DNA of 64,000 bases, taken from assembly GCA_016721425.1 (NCBI GenBank), contig JADKID010000007.1:62001-126000 (forward strand). The letters run 5' to 3'. Shown here piece by piece: positions 53,305-61,298 of this stretch; positions within the stretch are counted from its first letter, which is position 1, and each line of letters begins with the position of its first letter. The DNA is from Bryobacterales bacterium. GTDB lineage: Bacteria > Acidobacteriota > Terriglobia > Bryobacterales > Bryobacteraceae. A program made the position numbers and the translations under genes. The notes below the pieces were generated by a model that was given only the letters and a program-made list of their open reading frames with translations, was not told where the DNA came from and searched no databases.

Positions 53305-54234
53305 TCACAGGCCCATCGAAGATGCGACTTTTCGGATGTGCGCGGCGCCCTCGGCATACTCGCCGGCGTTCTTCAGATGCTCGATCATCAAGGGCACCGG
53401 GGCAGGGAGGGCGGCCAGGCCCTTCAGATACGGACGGAAGTCCAGCGTGCCGCGGCCGGGGATCACCTCCACGATGTGCACGTTCATCTCCGGGATCCAA
53501 TCCACATCCTTCGCGTGGCACGACACAATCCAGCGCGCCAGCTTGCGCAGCGTCTCCTCCGTCAGCGCCGCGCTGTTGTAATACCGCGCCGGCGAGTTGA
53601 TCAGATTGCAGATGTCGATATGCACGCCGAACGCCGGCCGGTCGATCGCCTTGATCATCTGGATGTAGGATTCGGCCGAATCCGGCAGATTCCAGCCCAT
53701 CATCTCGTAGGCGAACTTCGCGCGCTTCGGCTTCACCGCGTCGATGATGGTCCGCGCGTTGGCCACTGCCGCGTCGAAAAATTCCTTCGTCACGTTCCTA
53801 GGGTGCGGCCCGTACCAGACAGTCGGGTGGAAAGATCCGGCGATGTCGACGCAGCAGCGCGCGCCCACCGCGTCCGCCACCGTCAGCCCGTCAATGACTT
53901 TCTGCAGGTTCTCCTTGCGCTTGGCCGCGTCGGCATCCAACAGATTCACCCACACGCCCACCTCGGCGATGACGATCCCCTCCGCCGCATAGGCGGCCTC
54001 GATCGCCTGCAACCGCGCCGTATCCCCGGCCTTGGCCGCCGGGCAATACGCGGCCCCATAGCCTAGCCGCTTGTGCTCGCGCGCCAGTTCCCGCGGATCG
54101 TCGGATTTCACAAAGATCGGCCCGCCCAGCAAAAACTTGTTAGCGGCGCTCCAGTTCGCGGCGGCGGTGCCCGCGGAGGCCCCCGCGGCAGTCATTGTCC
54201 CGAGCATCGCCCGGCGTGAAATTGAGGAAGGCAT
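53305..54234 (-). CDS. sugar phosphate isomerase/epimerase with Tat signal
   Basis: A TIM-barrel xylose-isomerase-like protein of about 309 residues from ATG 54234 (MPSSISRRAMLGTMTAAGAS), a twin-arginine signal with the SRRAM motif. Metal-site strands: IVIAEVGVWVNLLD, AKFAYEMMGWNLPDSA, FGVHIDICNLIN (Asp), IVSCHAKDVDW (His) and VEVIPGRGTLDFRPY. Similar to the exported epimerase at 31281 but only distantly. Being exported while its operon partner (the isomerase) is cytosolic is curious. Substrate unknown. Confidence 0.88.
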   Translation of the reverse strand: MPSSISRRAMLGTMTAAGASAGTAAANWSAANKFLLGGPIFVKSDDPRELAREHKRLGYGAAYCPAAKAGDTARLQAIEAAYAAEGIVIAEVGVWVNLLDADAAKRKENLQKVIDGLTVADAVGARCCVDIAGSFHPTVWYGPHPRNVTKEFFDAAVANARTIIDAVKPKRAKFAYEMMGWNLPDSAESYIQMIKAIDRPAFGVHIDICNLINSPARYYNSAALTEETLRKLARWIVSCHAKDVDWIPEMNVHIVEVIPGRGTLDFRPYLKGLAALPAPVPLMIEHLKNAGEYAEGAAHIRKVASSMGL

Positions 54235-54307
54235 CGCCACAGATTGTACACCCGCGCGGATGGTTGGTATCCTGACTGTAGACCCTCTCGCTGTTTCCTT
54301 CCTTCGT

Positions 54308-54382
54308 GGGCCGGTAGCTCAGTGGTAGAGCATCTGACTTTTAATCAGAGGGTCGCGGGTTCGAGACCCGCCCGGCTCACCA
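54308..54382 (+). tRNA. tRNA-Lys (anticodon TTT)
   Basis: A 75-base tRNA with a 7-bp acceptor stem (GGGCCGG with CCGGCTC), D-arm TAGCTCAGTGGTAGAGCA, anticodon stem TCTGA/TCAGA and loop CTTTTAA with TTT at 54340-54342, and T-arm GCGGGTTCGAGACCCGC. Genomically encoded CCA at 54380-54382. It stands alone between the epimerase and a hydrolase gene. Confidence 0.97.
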
Positions 54383-54433
54383 ATCATTCCATCTCGCAAC
54401 CCTCGCAGAGCCAAACAGCGCTACGCTGTCTCC

Positions 54434-55534
54434 ATGCTCTGCTCGACGAAATTTCTCCCCGCCCTTCTCCTCGCCGTACCCCTCTTCGCTCAGCAAACCG
54501 AGCCCCCCGTCCGCTGGGTGGACATCCGCGAACTGCGCGTCGAAGGGCAGGGCTGGGAAGACCGCAAGGCCCCCTTTGACCGCCTCCCCGCCAAGGCCGA
54601 GGCGCTCGTCCGCCCCCCGGTGTGGAGCCTCGCGCAGAATACAGCCGGCCTGGCCGTTCGCTTCACCACCGACGCCCCCACAATTCGCGCCCGTTGGACC
54701 CTCCGCAAAGAGCAGCTCGCGCTGCCGCACATGCCGGCCACCGGCGTCAGCGGTCTCGATCTCTACGTGAAACTCCCCGCCGGTTGGCATTGGGTCGCCA
54801 ACGGCCGGCCCGAGAAAGTCACCAATGAACAAACGCTCTTGAAGGATTGGCCGGGCGGACGCCACGAGTATCTGCTCTACCTGCCGCTCTACAACGGCGT
54901 CACCTCAGTCGAACTCGGTGTTCCGCCGGGCGCGGTGCTGGAGCCAGCCGCCGCCCGGCCCGCCAGCGTCCGCCCTGTGCTGTTCTACGGCAGTTCGATC
55001 CTCCAGGGCGGCTGCGCCTCTCGCCCCGGCATGGCATACCCCGCCATCGTCGGCCGGCGCTTGGATTGGCCGGTGATCAACCTCGGCTTCTCCGGCAACG
55101 GCAAGTCCGAACCGGAGATCGCCAAGCTGTTCGCCGAGCTCGACCCCTCTGTCTACGTCTACGACAGCCTGCCCAACCTCACCGTGGAGGAGGCGCGCGA
55201 GCGGGTGGAGCCGTTCCTTCGCACTCTCCGCCAGGCACACCCGAAAACGCCCATTTTGCTCGTCGAAAACGCCATCTACACCAACGTGATGTTCTCCAAC
55301 GAGCGCCTGTCGCTCATCACCGATAAGAATCGCATCCTGCGCGAGGTCTACAAGAAGTTGCGCAAGGAGGGGGATCGCAATGTCCACTACGTGCCCGCCG
55401 ATCAGCTCTACGGCGCCGATGGCGAGGCCACCGTGGACGGTACGCACGCGACCGATGTGGGATTTCTGCGAATGGCGGATGTCATCACGCCCGCCGTTCG
55501 GCCTCTGCTCGGCCGCCGGAATGGGGCCAGGTAG
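54434..55534 (+). CDS. exported SGNH/GDSL hydrolase
   Basis: A 366-residue esterase with an N-terminal signal peptide (STKFLPALLLAVPLFAQQ). The first domain (~25-180) is a beta-sandwich of the type found with SsfX3-like SGNH hydrolases (NTAGLAVRFTTDAPTIRARW, LYVKLPAGWHW). The catalytic domain has block I YGSSILQGG (Ser), LGFSGNG (Gly/Asn), and DGTHATDVGF near the C-terminus (Asp and His). Likely removes acyl groups from polysaccharides outside the cytoplasm. The tRNA precedes it by 51 bases; no promoter recognised. Confidence 0.9.
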   Translation: MLCSTKFLPALLLAVPLFAQQTEPPVRWVDIRELRVEGQGWEDRKAPFDRLPAKAEALVRPPVWSLAQNTAGLAVRFTTDAPTIRARWTLRKEQLALPHMPATGVSGLDLYVKLPAGWHWVANGRPEKVTNEQTLLKDWPGGRHEYLLYLPLYNGVTSVELGVPPGAVLEPAAARPASVRPVLFYGSSILQGGCASRPGMAYPAIVGRRLDWPVINLGFSGNGKSEPEIAKLFAELDPSVYVYDSLPNLTVEEARERVEPFLRTLRQAHPKTPILLVENAIYTNVMFSNERLSLITDKNRILREVYKKLRKEGDRNVHYVPADQLYGADGEATVDGTHATDVGFLRMADVITPAVRPLLGRRNGAR

Positions 55535-55537
55535 GAA

Positions 55538-56320
55538 CTACCGCGAGAAGGTCTTCGTCACCGCAAACTGCCAGTAGTTGTTGTTCTGGATGCCGTCCTG
55601 CAGGCCCGCCTGCTTGCGGTAGCCGCCCTCAATGACGGTGTCCTTGAACGAAATCGCTACCATCGTCTGGTACCGGAACACCCGGTTGCCCTGCGTGCCG
55701 TAAAAATTCCAGGAATACGTATGGGCCGGCCCGTGCTTAAACACAATCTGCACCTGATCCCGTTTCAGGATCGGATGGCTCATCCACACCTGCGTGTGCA
55801 GCAGCGAGCCCTTCGCCAGCGGTGATTTCAATAGAGTCCACGAATCACTCTGCACCGCCACCGGGACCGCTTTTACCTTGGTTTGATACAGCAGATTGCC
55901 AGGGATCAGCCAGTCGTTGGTGCCGGTCTTGACGCTCGGAAACCGCCAGTGCTGCACACCGGATCCGAGACTCAGAAAGTGATTGCGCTTCCGCCAAACC
56001 GGGACCTTATAACCCATGCCCGCCTGCCAGTCATTGGATTGAGTCGGTGAATCCATCGTGTCCGAGCCGTAGATGAACACCGAGTCGCCTGTCCGCAGCA
56101 CGTTCGTCAGGCCCGTCGTGAATTTGTTCTGCCAGGCTGGCCCCGCGCCAAACATTCCGCCCAGCGTCAACTGAAACGTGTCGGCAAATCCGGATTGGAA
56201 CGACGTCACCCACCGCGTGCGCGGTTTGCCGGTGGCCGCCGTCTCGTGCGTCACCGTTTGGGCTGCTACAGATCCCAGGAAAAGAGCGAAAAGGAGGGGA
56301 AGAGGGTATGCGCGTCTCAA
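55538..56320 (-). CDS. exported beta-rich protein of unknown function
   Basis: A 260-residue protein with signal peptide MRRAYPLPLLFALFLGSVAA. The remainder alternates short hydrophobic and polar strands with aromatic residues (TFQLTLGGMFGAGPAWQNKF, NHFLSLGSGVQHWRFPS, YQTMVAISFKDTVIEGGYRK) and ends in a strand with a terminal Arg (YWQFAVTKTFSR), which suggests an outer-membrane beta-barrel. It is not a known family to me. It converges with the SGNH hydrolase gene, 3 bases apart. Confidence 0.72.
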   Translation of the reverse strand: MRRAYPLPLLFALFLGSVAAQTVTHETAATGKPRTRWVTSFQSGFADTFQLTLGGMFGAGPAWQNKFTTGLTNVLRTGDSVFIYGSDTMDSPTQSNDWQAGMGYKVPVWRKRNHFLSLGSGVQHWRFPSVKTGTNDWLIPGNLLYQTKVKAVPVAVQSDSWTLLKSPLAKGSLLHTQVWMSHPILKRDQVQIVFKHGPAHTYSWNFYGTQGNRVFRYQTMVAISFKDTVIEGGYRKQAGLQDGIQNNNYWQFAVTKTFSR

Positions 56321-56379
56321 CCCCTACAGTGTAGCATGGTTTCAGACCGTTTTATCTGCTCAGGCTGGTCCGGCCCCGG

Positions 56380-57072
56380 CTATTCTGCCAGCCGGAAAGT
56401 GCCCACAAACGCGCTGCTCTTGTCCGGGCTGGACCATCGCGCTCTCAAGTCCTCTGTCGACGATCCGTTGAAGCGGTGCTCCAGCGAAAACGCGGCCATC
56501 GCATGCTCGGTCTTCGCCAGCGGCTCATACCATGTGTACTCATGCCCGCAATGGCCGTCCGAGCTCTCAATCGCCCGCGTACGGATCGACGCTAGCGTTC
56601 CCGCCGCCAGTTCCACACGCCGTTCGTGAATGCTGTCGCCCAATATCGTGAAGGTGATCGGCAGTGCCTCGGTCCGCACGATATCCTGCAGCAGATCGCC
56701 CGTCATATGCTGTGCAAACTGCCGCAGCGCCATGCGTTGCTCCAGGCTCGCCTTTTCATCCACAATCAGCAACGCCCTCACCGGATAGGGCTCACCCGTC
56801 CGGTCGCCCAGCGTCGAGTTGGCATGCACCGCAGCCACCACGCTCAGCCCGTCCAGGTTGACGCCCCTCCACGTCCCCTTGTTGATCTGCCAGCCTGTGA
56901 CAGCCAGATTGCCCACCAGTTGGACTTCGGAGTTGGCGAAACAGGCCCCAACGTAGATGTCCGCCGTGCGGGCCTCCACATAGTTGCCGGACATCTCAAT
57001 CGCCGGTGTCGCGGCAAAACTCATCGCCGCTAGCGCCACGGCGCAGACACTGGTCCTGTGAATCAGCCTCAT
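56380..57072 (-). CDS. DUF1326-domain secreted protein
   Basis: A 230-residue protein with signal peptide MRLIHRTSVCAVALAAMSFA. The domain MSGNYVEARTADIYVGACFA, then GTWRGVNLDGLSVVAAVHA, is a DUF1326 domain with the conserved Asn-Tyr-x-Glu and single Cys residue in a VGACFAN context. The rest (LRQFAQHMTGDLLQDIVRTE) and a C-terminal beta part ending FSLEHRFNGSSTEDLRARW complete the known long form. Function in the family is unproven; a role in metal or redox handling has been proposed. Monocistronic. Confidence 0.82.
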   Translation of the reverse strand: MRLIHRTSVCAVALAAMSFAATPAIEMSGNYVEARTADIYVGACFANSEVQLVGNLAVTGWQINKGTWRGVNLDGLSVVAAVHANSTLGDRTGEPYPVRALLIVDEKASLEQRMALRQFAQHMTGDLLQDIVRTEALPITFTILGDSIHERRVELAAGTLASIRTRAIESSDGHCGHEYTWYEPLAKTEHAMAAFSLEHRFNGSSTEDLRARWSSPDKSSAFVGTFRLAE

Positions 57073-57120
57073 GAAATTCCCTCCCAGAAGGAAATGTACT
57101 GATTCCAGTCTACCGCCTCT

Positions 57121-57528
57121 TCACGCCGCCCGGCGGGCTACCTCATACGCCCCGAACTCGCGATCGGTCTCCAGAATGTGCTGGCTCAACCACTGCTTCA
57201 GAAACTCCAGCAGCTTGATCGATACCAGCGCCCGCCCCTCCATCACCTGCTTCGCGTAGCCATCCACCTGCGCCACCATCGCCTGATGCTTCCGCTGGTG
57301 CTCCTGTAGTCCCGGATACCCGGCCACCACCATCAACTTCTCTTCGAAACTGAAGTGGTACCGCGTGTAGCTCAGCAGATCCACCATCACCCGCTCCAGA
57401 TCGTGCTTCTGGCTCCCCCGCAGCATCGCCTCGTGCAGCGTATTCAGAATCCCCACCAGCCGCTGGTGCTGCATGTCGATCTGATCTATGCCAACAGATA
57501 AGCTTTCGCTCCACACCATGAATGCCAA
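57121..57528 (-). CDS. bacteriohemerythrin
   Basis: A single-domain hemerythrin of 135 residues that binds O2 at a di-iron site. The iron ligands are all present: H21, H58, E62, H77, H81, H117 and D122 (motifs DMQHQRL, YHFSFEE, QEHQRKHQ, SQHILETDRE). It lacks a signal peptide or fused signalling domain, so it should act in the cytoplasm in O2 storage, transport or sensing. It follows the YncE gene by 22 bases on the same strand and may be the last gene of that operon. Confidence 0.95.
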   Translation of the reverse strand: MAFMVWSESLSVGIDQIDMQHQRLVGILNTLHEAMLRGSQKHDLERVMVDLLSYTRYHFSFEEKLMVVAGYPGLQEHQRKHQAMVAQVDGYAKQVMEGRALVSIKLLEFLKQWLSQHILETDREFGAYEVARRAA

Positions 57529-57550
57529 TGGCGCACTCCCTTCAGTTGTC

Positions 57551-60088
57551 TTATCGGAGCGAAAGAGAGGATTGTGAATTCGATTTCCGGTCGCCCGGAT
57601 AGGGCGTGTCGTACCCGCGCGCGTCCCACCACAGGATCCGGTTCAACGTGTCGCTCGGAATGTCGTCCACGTCCGCCCAGTTCATCCGCGCCGATTCCTC
57701 CGCCGCCCAGCGCGCCCGCCCCCGCAGCGCCTTCGCCGGCGGATTCATCTGGTCCAGCGGAATCCGGTTCGCTATCGCCGCATAGGGCGCCGCATCCGTC
57801 TGCGGCGTGAAGACGCTCGTCATCGCCCGCGCCGTCTTCAGCGTCGACGTCCGCGCCGGTATCCGGAATAGCTCCTGGATCGTCCGCAACATCGAAAGCT
57901 GCGTGTAGTGGTTCGAATCCACAGCGCTCCGCCGCACGTTCGGGCCGATCATCAACGCCACCGTCCTGTGCCCGTTCACGTGATCCAGCCCGTCCTGCGC
58001 ATCGTCTTCCACCACCAGGATCAGGCTCTTTTTCCAGAACCGGCTCTTCGAAATTCCTTCCACCATCCGGCCCAGCGCCAGATCGTTGTCCGCCACCATC
58101 GCCTTCGGCGTCGGCGAGCTCGGGCTCGTCCCGTTGGTGTGATCTGAGGTCAGCGTCAGGATGTTGATGTTCGCCATCTCACCCGATTTCTCCCTCTCCG
58201 CCAACTCCCGCAGAAATTCAGACGCCCGGATCTGATCCGTAATCACCGTATCGTCCTGCGGATACCGCGCGCTCATAATCGACTTCAACGCCGGCATACC
58301 CGCCGTGCTGCATCCCACCTGGTCCATCCACGCGCCGCTCTGGTACAGCTTCCAGTAATCGGTCCAGTTCCGCCCCTTCCGCTCGTTGATGTCCTCCGCG
58401 CTCTGCGTCGCCGGATCATACTTGCCCGGCAGGCAAAACTCGCCAAACACCCGCACGGAAACCTGCGCCGGCGCACCCTGCCAGAAAAATCCGCTCGGCG
58501 ATACCGTCAGCGCGTCGCTCATGTCCCAGGCGTAGCCGCGCGGCGCCGCCGCAAACGCCCGCTGCGTGTAGTCGCTCACAAACGCCATCATCAGCCACTG
58601 GTGCCCGTCAAAGCTGATCGAACTCGTGGTGTGGAAGTTGTCCAGCAATACATACTTCTCGGCCAGAGCATGGTGATTCGGCGTCACCTCGCGGCCGTAC
58701 AGCGCCAGCCTCTCGTCCCCGTTGCCTTGCTTCAAGTCCCCGAACACCTGGTCATAGGTGCGGTTCTCTTTGATGATCAGGAACACGTGCTCAATGCCCA
58801 GCGACCGCAGATTCTCCACGCCGCCGGCCTTGGCAAAGCGCGGCTGGTTGGCCGCCTTCACTTCCCGCAACCCCGCCTGCCACTCCGCCGCACGCGGCGC
58901 GGCGATGCTCTGCAACGTGCCCTCATACGCCCGCGAGTTGAAATTGCCGCTCGCCAGCGCCGTGTTGCCCGTGCCCTTGATCGACAACACCTTCAACACG
59001 CCCTTGCCGTCCACAACGATGCCCGAGGGGAACCAGCCCGTCGGCAGCGCGCCAGCCACCTTGCCGCCACGCACCACAGCAATCGCGTTCGTTCCGCCGC
59101 ACAACACGTAGATCGTCTGGCCGTCCGGCGAGTACGCCACCTGCGCCGGAATCGAGCCCGCCGTGCCCTCGGGATAGGCCGGGATCTTCACCACCGTCGT
59201 CTTCAACGTCTCCGCATCGATCAGCGTCACCGAGTCGGAGTGCGCGTTCGCCACCGCCACCGTCTTCCCGTCCGGACTCAGTGCCAGGCCAGCCGGCGCC
59301 AGCCCTACCTCCACCTCCCGCACTTCGTCCGTCTTCGCGTCAATCACGCTCACCGTTCCGCTCACCGACGCGCCCGTCAGCGGATCGCTCACAATCTTTC
59401 CCCCGCTCGTCGGCGCCAGCGTATCGCCCGCCCGCGGCAACCGGCCGCCTCTGTTTGAAACAAAAATGCGGTTTTGTGTTTTGGAGAAAACCACGCCGTG
59501 CGGCGCCACTCCTACCGGAATCCGCCTCAGCAGCTTCCTCTGCTCCGCGTCGAATACCGCCACCGCGTTCTCGCGGCTGAACGCGATGTACGCCAGCTTG
59601 CCGTCACCAGAAAACGCAATCCCAACCGGCACCGGATGCGGCATCAGCGCGGACCGGCTCTCTTTCACCGGCGCGCCCCGCTCGTTCAACTCCATCACCA
59701 GTAAACTGTCCGGTCCGTTCCGCGTCGCCTCGCTCGCCCACACTTCCCGCGTCCCCGGACGAAACGCCACGCCCGCATACGAAGTCGAGCGCGATTTTAC
59801 TTCACCTACCATCGCCCCCGAAACCGCGTCCCGGATCTCCACCCCGCGCGAGTTCAACACCGCCAGCACTCCGCGCCCGCCATCCAGCGCCATGTCCACC
59901 GGCCGGCCCTGGATCTCCACCGTAACGCCCGCCGGCTGCACCATCTGATTTGACGGGATCAACCACGCCCCGCCCGGCTGCTTGCCCAGCCCCGCCGTGC
60001 TCGCCAGCACTTCGAAAACACCCGCCCGCTGAGCCGCCACACCCGCGCCAGCCAGCACCACGACGACACCCAATATCCACTTCTTCAT
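57551..60088 (-). CDS. bifunctional YncE-type beta-propeller/phosphoesterase protein
   Basis: An exported protein of about 845 residues from ATG 60088 (MKKWILGVVVVLAGAGVAAQ, signal peptide), the TAATG-coupled partner of the Cys-rich gene. The N-terminal ~420 residues form a seven-bladed YVTN/YncE-type propeller (LAYIAFSRENAVAVFDAEQR, GVVFSKTQNRIFVSNRGG, SPDGQTIYVLCGGTNAIAVV). The C-terminal half is an acidPPc/phosphoesterase-like domain (FLIIKENRTYDQVFGDLKQG, LTLTSDHTNGTSPSSPTPKA, LILVVEDDAQDGLDHVNGHR). This fusion is common in Acidobacteria; the substrate is unknown. It ends the molybdenum-hydroxylase operon. Confidence 0.9.
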   Translation of the reverse strand: MKKWILGVVVVLAGAGVAAQRAGVFEVLASTAGLGKQPGGAWLIPSNQMVQPAGVTVEIQGRPVDMALDGGRGVLAVLNSRGVEIRDAVSGAMVGEVKSRSTSYAGVAFRPGTREVWASEATRNGPDSLLVMELNERGAPVKESRSALMPHPVPVGIAFSGDGKLAYIAFSRENAVAVFDAEQRKLLRRIPVGVAPHGVVFSKTQNRIFVSNRGGRLPRAGDTLAPTSGGKIVSDPLTGASVSGTVSVIDAKTDEVREVEVGLAPAGLALSPDGKTVAVANAHSDSVTLIDAETLKTTVVKIPAYPEGTAGSIPAQVAYSPDGQTIYVLCGGTNAIAVVRGGKVAGALPTGWFPSGIVVDGKGVLKVLSIKGTGNTALASGNFNSRAYEGTLQSIAAPRAAEWQAGLREVKAANQPRFAKAGGVENLRSLGIEHVFLIIKENRTYDQVFGDLKQGNGDERLALYGREVTPNHHALAEKYVLLDNFHTTSSISFDGHQWLMMAFVSDYTQRAFAAAPRGYAWDMSDALTVSPSGFFWQGAPAQVSVRVFGEFCLPGKYDPATQSAEDINERKGRNWTDYWKLYQSGAWMDQVGCSTAGMPALKSIMSARYPQDDTVITDQIRASEFLRELAEREKSGEMANINILTLTSDHTNGTSPSSPTPKAMVADNDLALGRMVEGISKSRFWKKSLILVVEDDAQDGLDHVNGHRTVALMIGPNVRRSAVDSNHYTQLSMLRTIQELFRIPARTSTLKTARAMTSVFTPQTDAAPYAAIANRIPLDQMNPPAKALRGRARWAAEESARMNWADVDDIPSDTLNRILWWDARGYDTPYPGDRKSNSQSSLSLR

Positions 60089-60318
60089 TACAGCTCGCAG
60101 TAGCACTTTCTGGTTTCGTTGCACTCGTACTCATCCACAACGCCGGCGTCCGGCCCAATGCAGATCTGCGTCTTGTCGCACCAAAATGACCGGTCGTTGC
60201 CGTGTGGGACCGTTGGGTCCCACTCGGCTTCGACATACAGTCCCTTCCAGCGGAGGTTCGCGCACCGGTCGCTCCCAATCCGGGTCAGGCCGGCGCGCTC
60301 CCCGTTCACGATCGCCAT
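60088..60318 (-). CDS. small Cys-rich protein of unknown function
   Basis: A 76-residue protein from ATG 60318, two bases after the stop of the FAD-subunit gene and overlapping the next start by TAATG. It has five cysteines: RIGSDRCANLRWKG, SFWCDKTQICIGPD and ECNETRKCYCEL, with a C-terminal CYC. It lacks a signal peptide but the operon partners on both sides are exported or periplasmic. It could bind a metal or an iron-sulfur cluster, or serve as a cysteine-rich assembly factor. I do not recognise a family. The intact frame and tight spacing are the evidence that it is real. Confidence 0.7.
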   Translation of the reverse strand: MAIVNGERAGLTRIGSDRCANLRWKGLYVEAEWDPTVPHGNDRSFWCDKTQICIGPDAGVVDEYECNETRKCYCEL

Positions 60319-60320
60319 GG

Positions 60321-61298
60321 CTACGCCTTCACGCCTGCCGCGGCCAGCAGGGCGCGCTTTACCGCCACCGCCGCCATTTGCACCTTGTAGGCGTTGTCCT
60401 TCAGCGGCTTGGCCGATTCCACCGCGGCCTTGCCCGCCGCCTCGGCCGTCTCCACCGTGATGGTCTTGCCGGCCAGCCATTTGGCTGCGCCGTCGGCGTC
60501 AAACGGAGTTGGCCCCACATGGCCCAACACAATCCGCGCCGAACCCACCGCCGTACCCTTCATCGTCAGCGAAACCGACGCCGTGGCCAGAGGCCAATCC
60601 AACGCGTCTTTCTGGCGAATCTCGTACGTAGCGTTCTTCGCCGCGCTCACCGGCACCACGATCTCCGTCAGGATCTCGTTCGGCTGCAGCGCCACTTCCC
60701 GCGTCTCACTGTTTTGCGGAGCCACGAAAAACTTCGCCGCCTCCACTTCCCGCGTGCCCTTCGCCGACGCGATCTTCACCTTGGCGCCTAGCGCGATCAG
60801 CGCCGGACCAAAGCTCGACGCCGAAACGAAGTGCGCCGGACCCGCGCCCAGGATCGCGTGATACCGGCTATCGCCCTCCGCCACCAGGTTCTTCCCCTCG
60901 TGCGTCGGCAACAGCCCGAAGCCTGCCCGGAAATACCAGCAGCGCGGCCGCTGGCAGAGGTCGCCCCCCACCGTGCCCATGTTCCGCATCTGCATGCTGC
61001 TGATGCCTTGCGCCGCTGCCAGCAGAGCAGGGAACGATGCCCGGATCAGCGCGTTGCTGGCCAGTTCATCCACGGTCACTGCGGCGCCAATCCGCACGCC
61101 CGCGCCCGTCTTCGTGATCCCCTTCAACTCCGGGATCTCCTTGACGTTCACCAAGCGCTTCGGCGCCATCACGTTGTCTTTCATCAGGCTCAGCAGATCC
61201 GTGCCGCCGGCCAGCACGGCTGCGTCACCCCAGCCCGCGCCCAGCAGGGCCAAGGCTTCTTTCAGCGTCTTGGGGCTTGCGTATTCAAAGGGCTGCAT
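60321..61298 (-). CDS. FAD-binding medium subunit of xanthine dehydrogenase-family enzyme
   Basis: A 325-residue subunit of the CoxM/XdhB type carrying FAD and passing electrons between the molybdenum subunit and the acceptor. N-terminal FAD contact: MQPFEYASPKTLKEALALLG, AAVLAGGTDLLSLMKDNVM. SMQMRNMGTVGGDLCQRPRC is the flavin-binding loop, and the C-terminal domain (CO_deh_flav_C) ends AYKVQMAAVAVKRALLA. The start overlaps the stop of the large subunit by one base. The Cys-rich protein follows. Confidence 0.94.
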   Translation of the reverse strand: MQPFEYASPKTLKEALALLGAGWGDAAVLAGGTDLLSLMKDNVMAPKRLVNVKEIPELKGITKTGAGVRIGAAVTVDELASNALIRASFPALLAAAQGISSMQMRNMGTVGGDLCQRPRCWYFRAGFGLLPTHEGKNLVAEGDSRYHAILGAGPAHFVSASSFGPALIALGAKVKIASAKGTREVEAAKFFVAPQNSETREVALQPNEILTEIVVPVSAAKNATYEIRQKDALDWPLATASVSLTMKGTAVGSARIVLGHVGPTPFDADGAAKWLAGKTITVETAEAAGKAAVESAKPLKDNAYKVQMAAVAVKRALLAAAGVKA

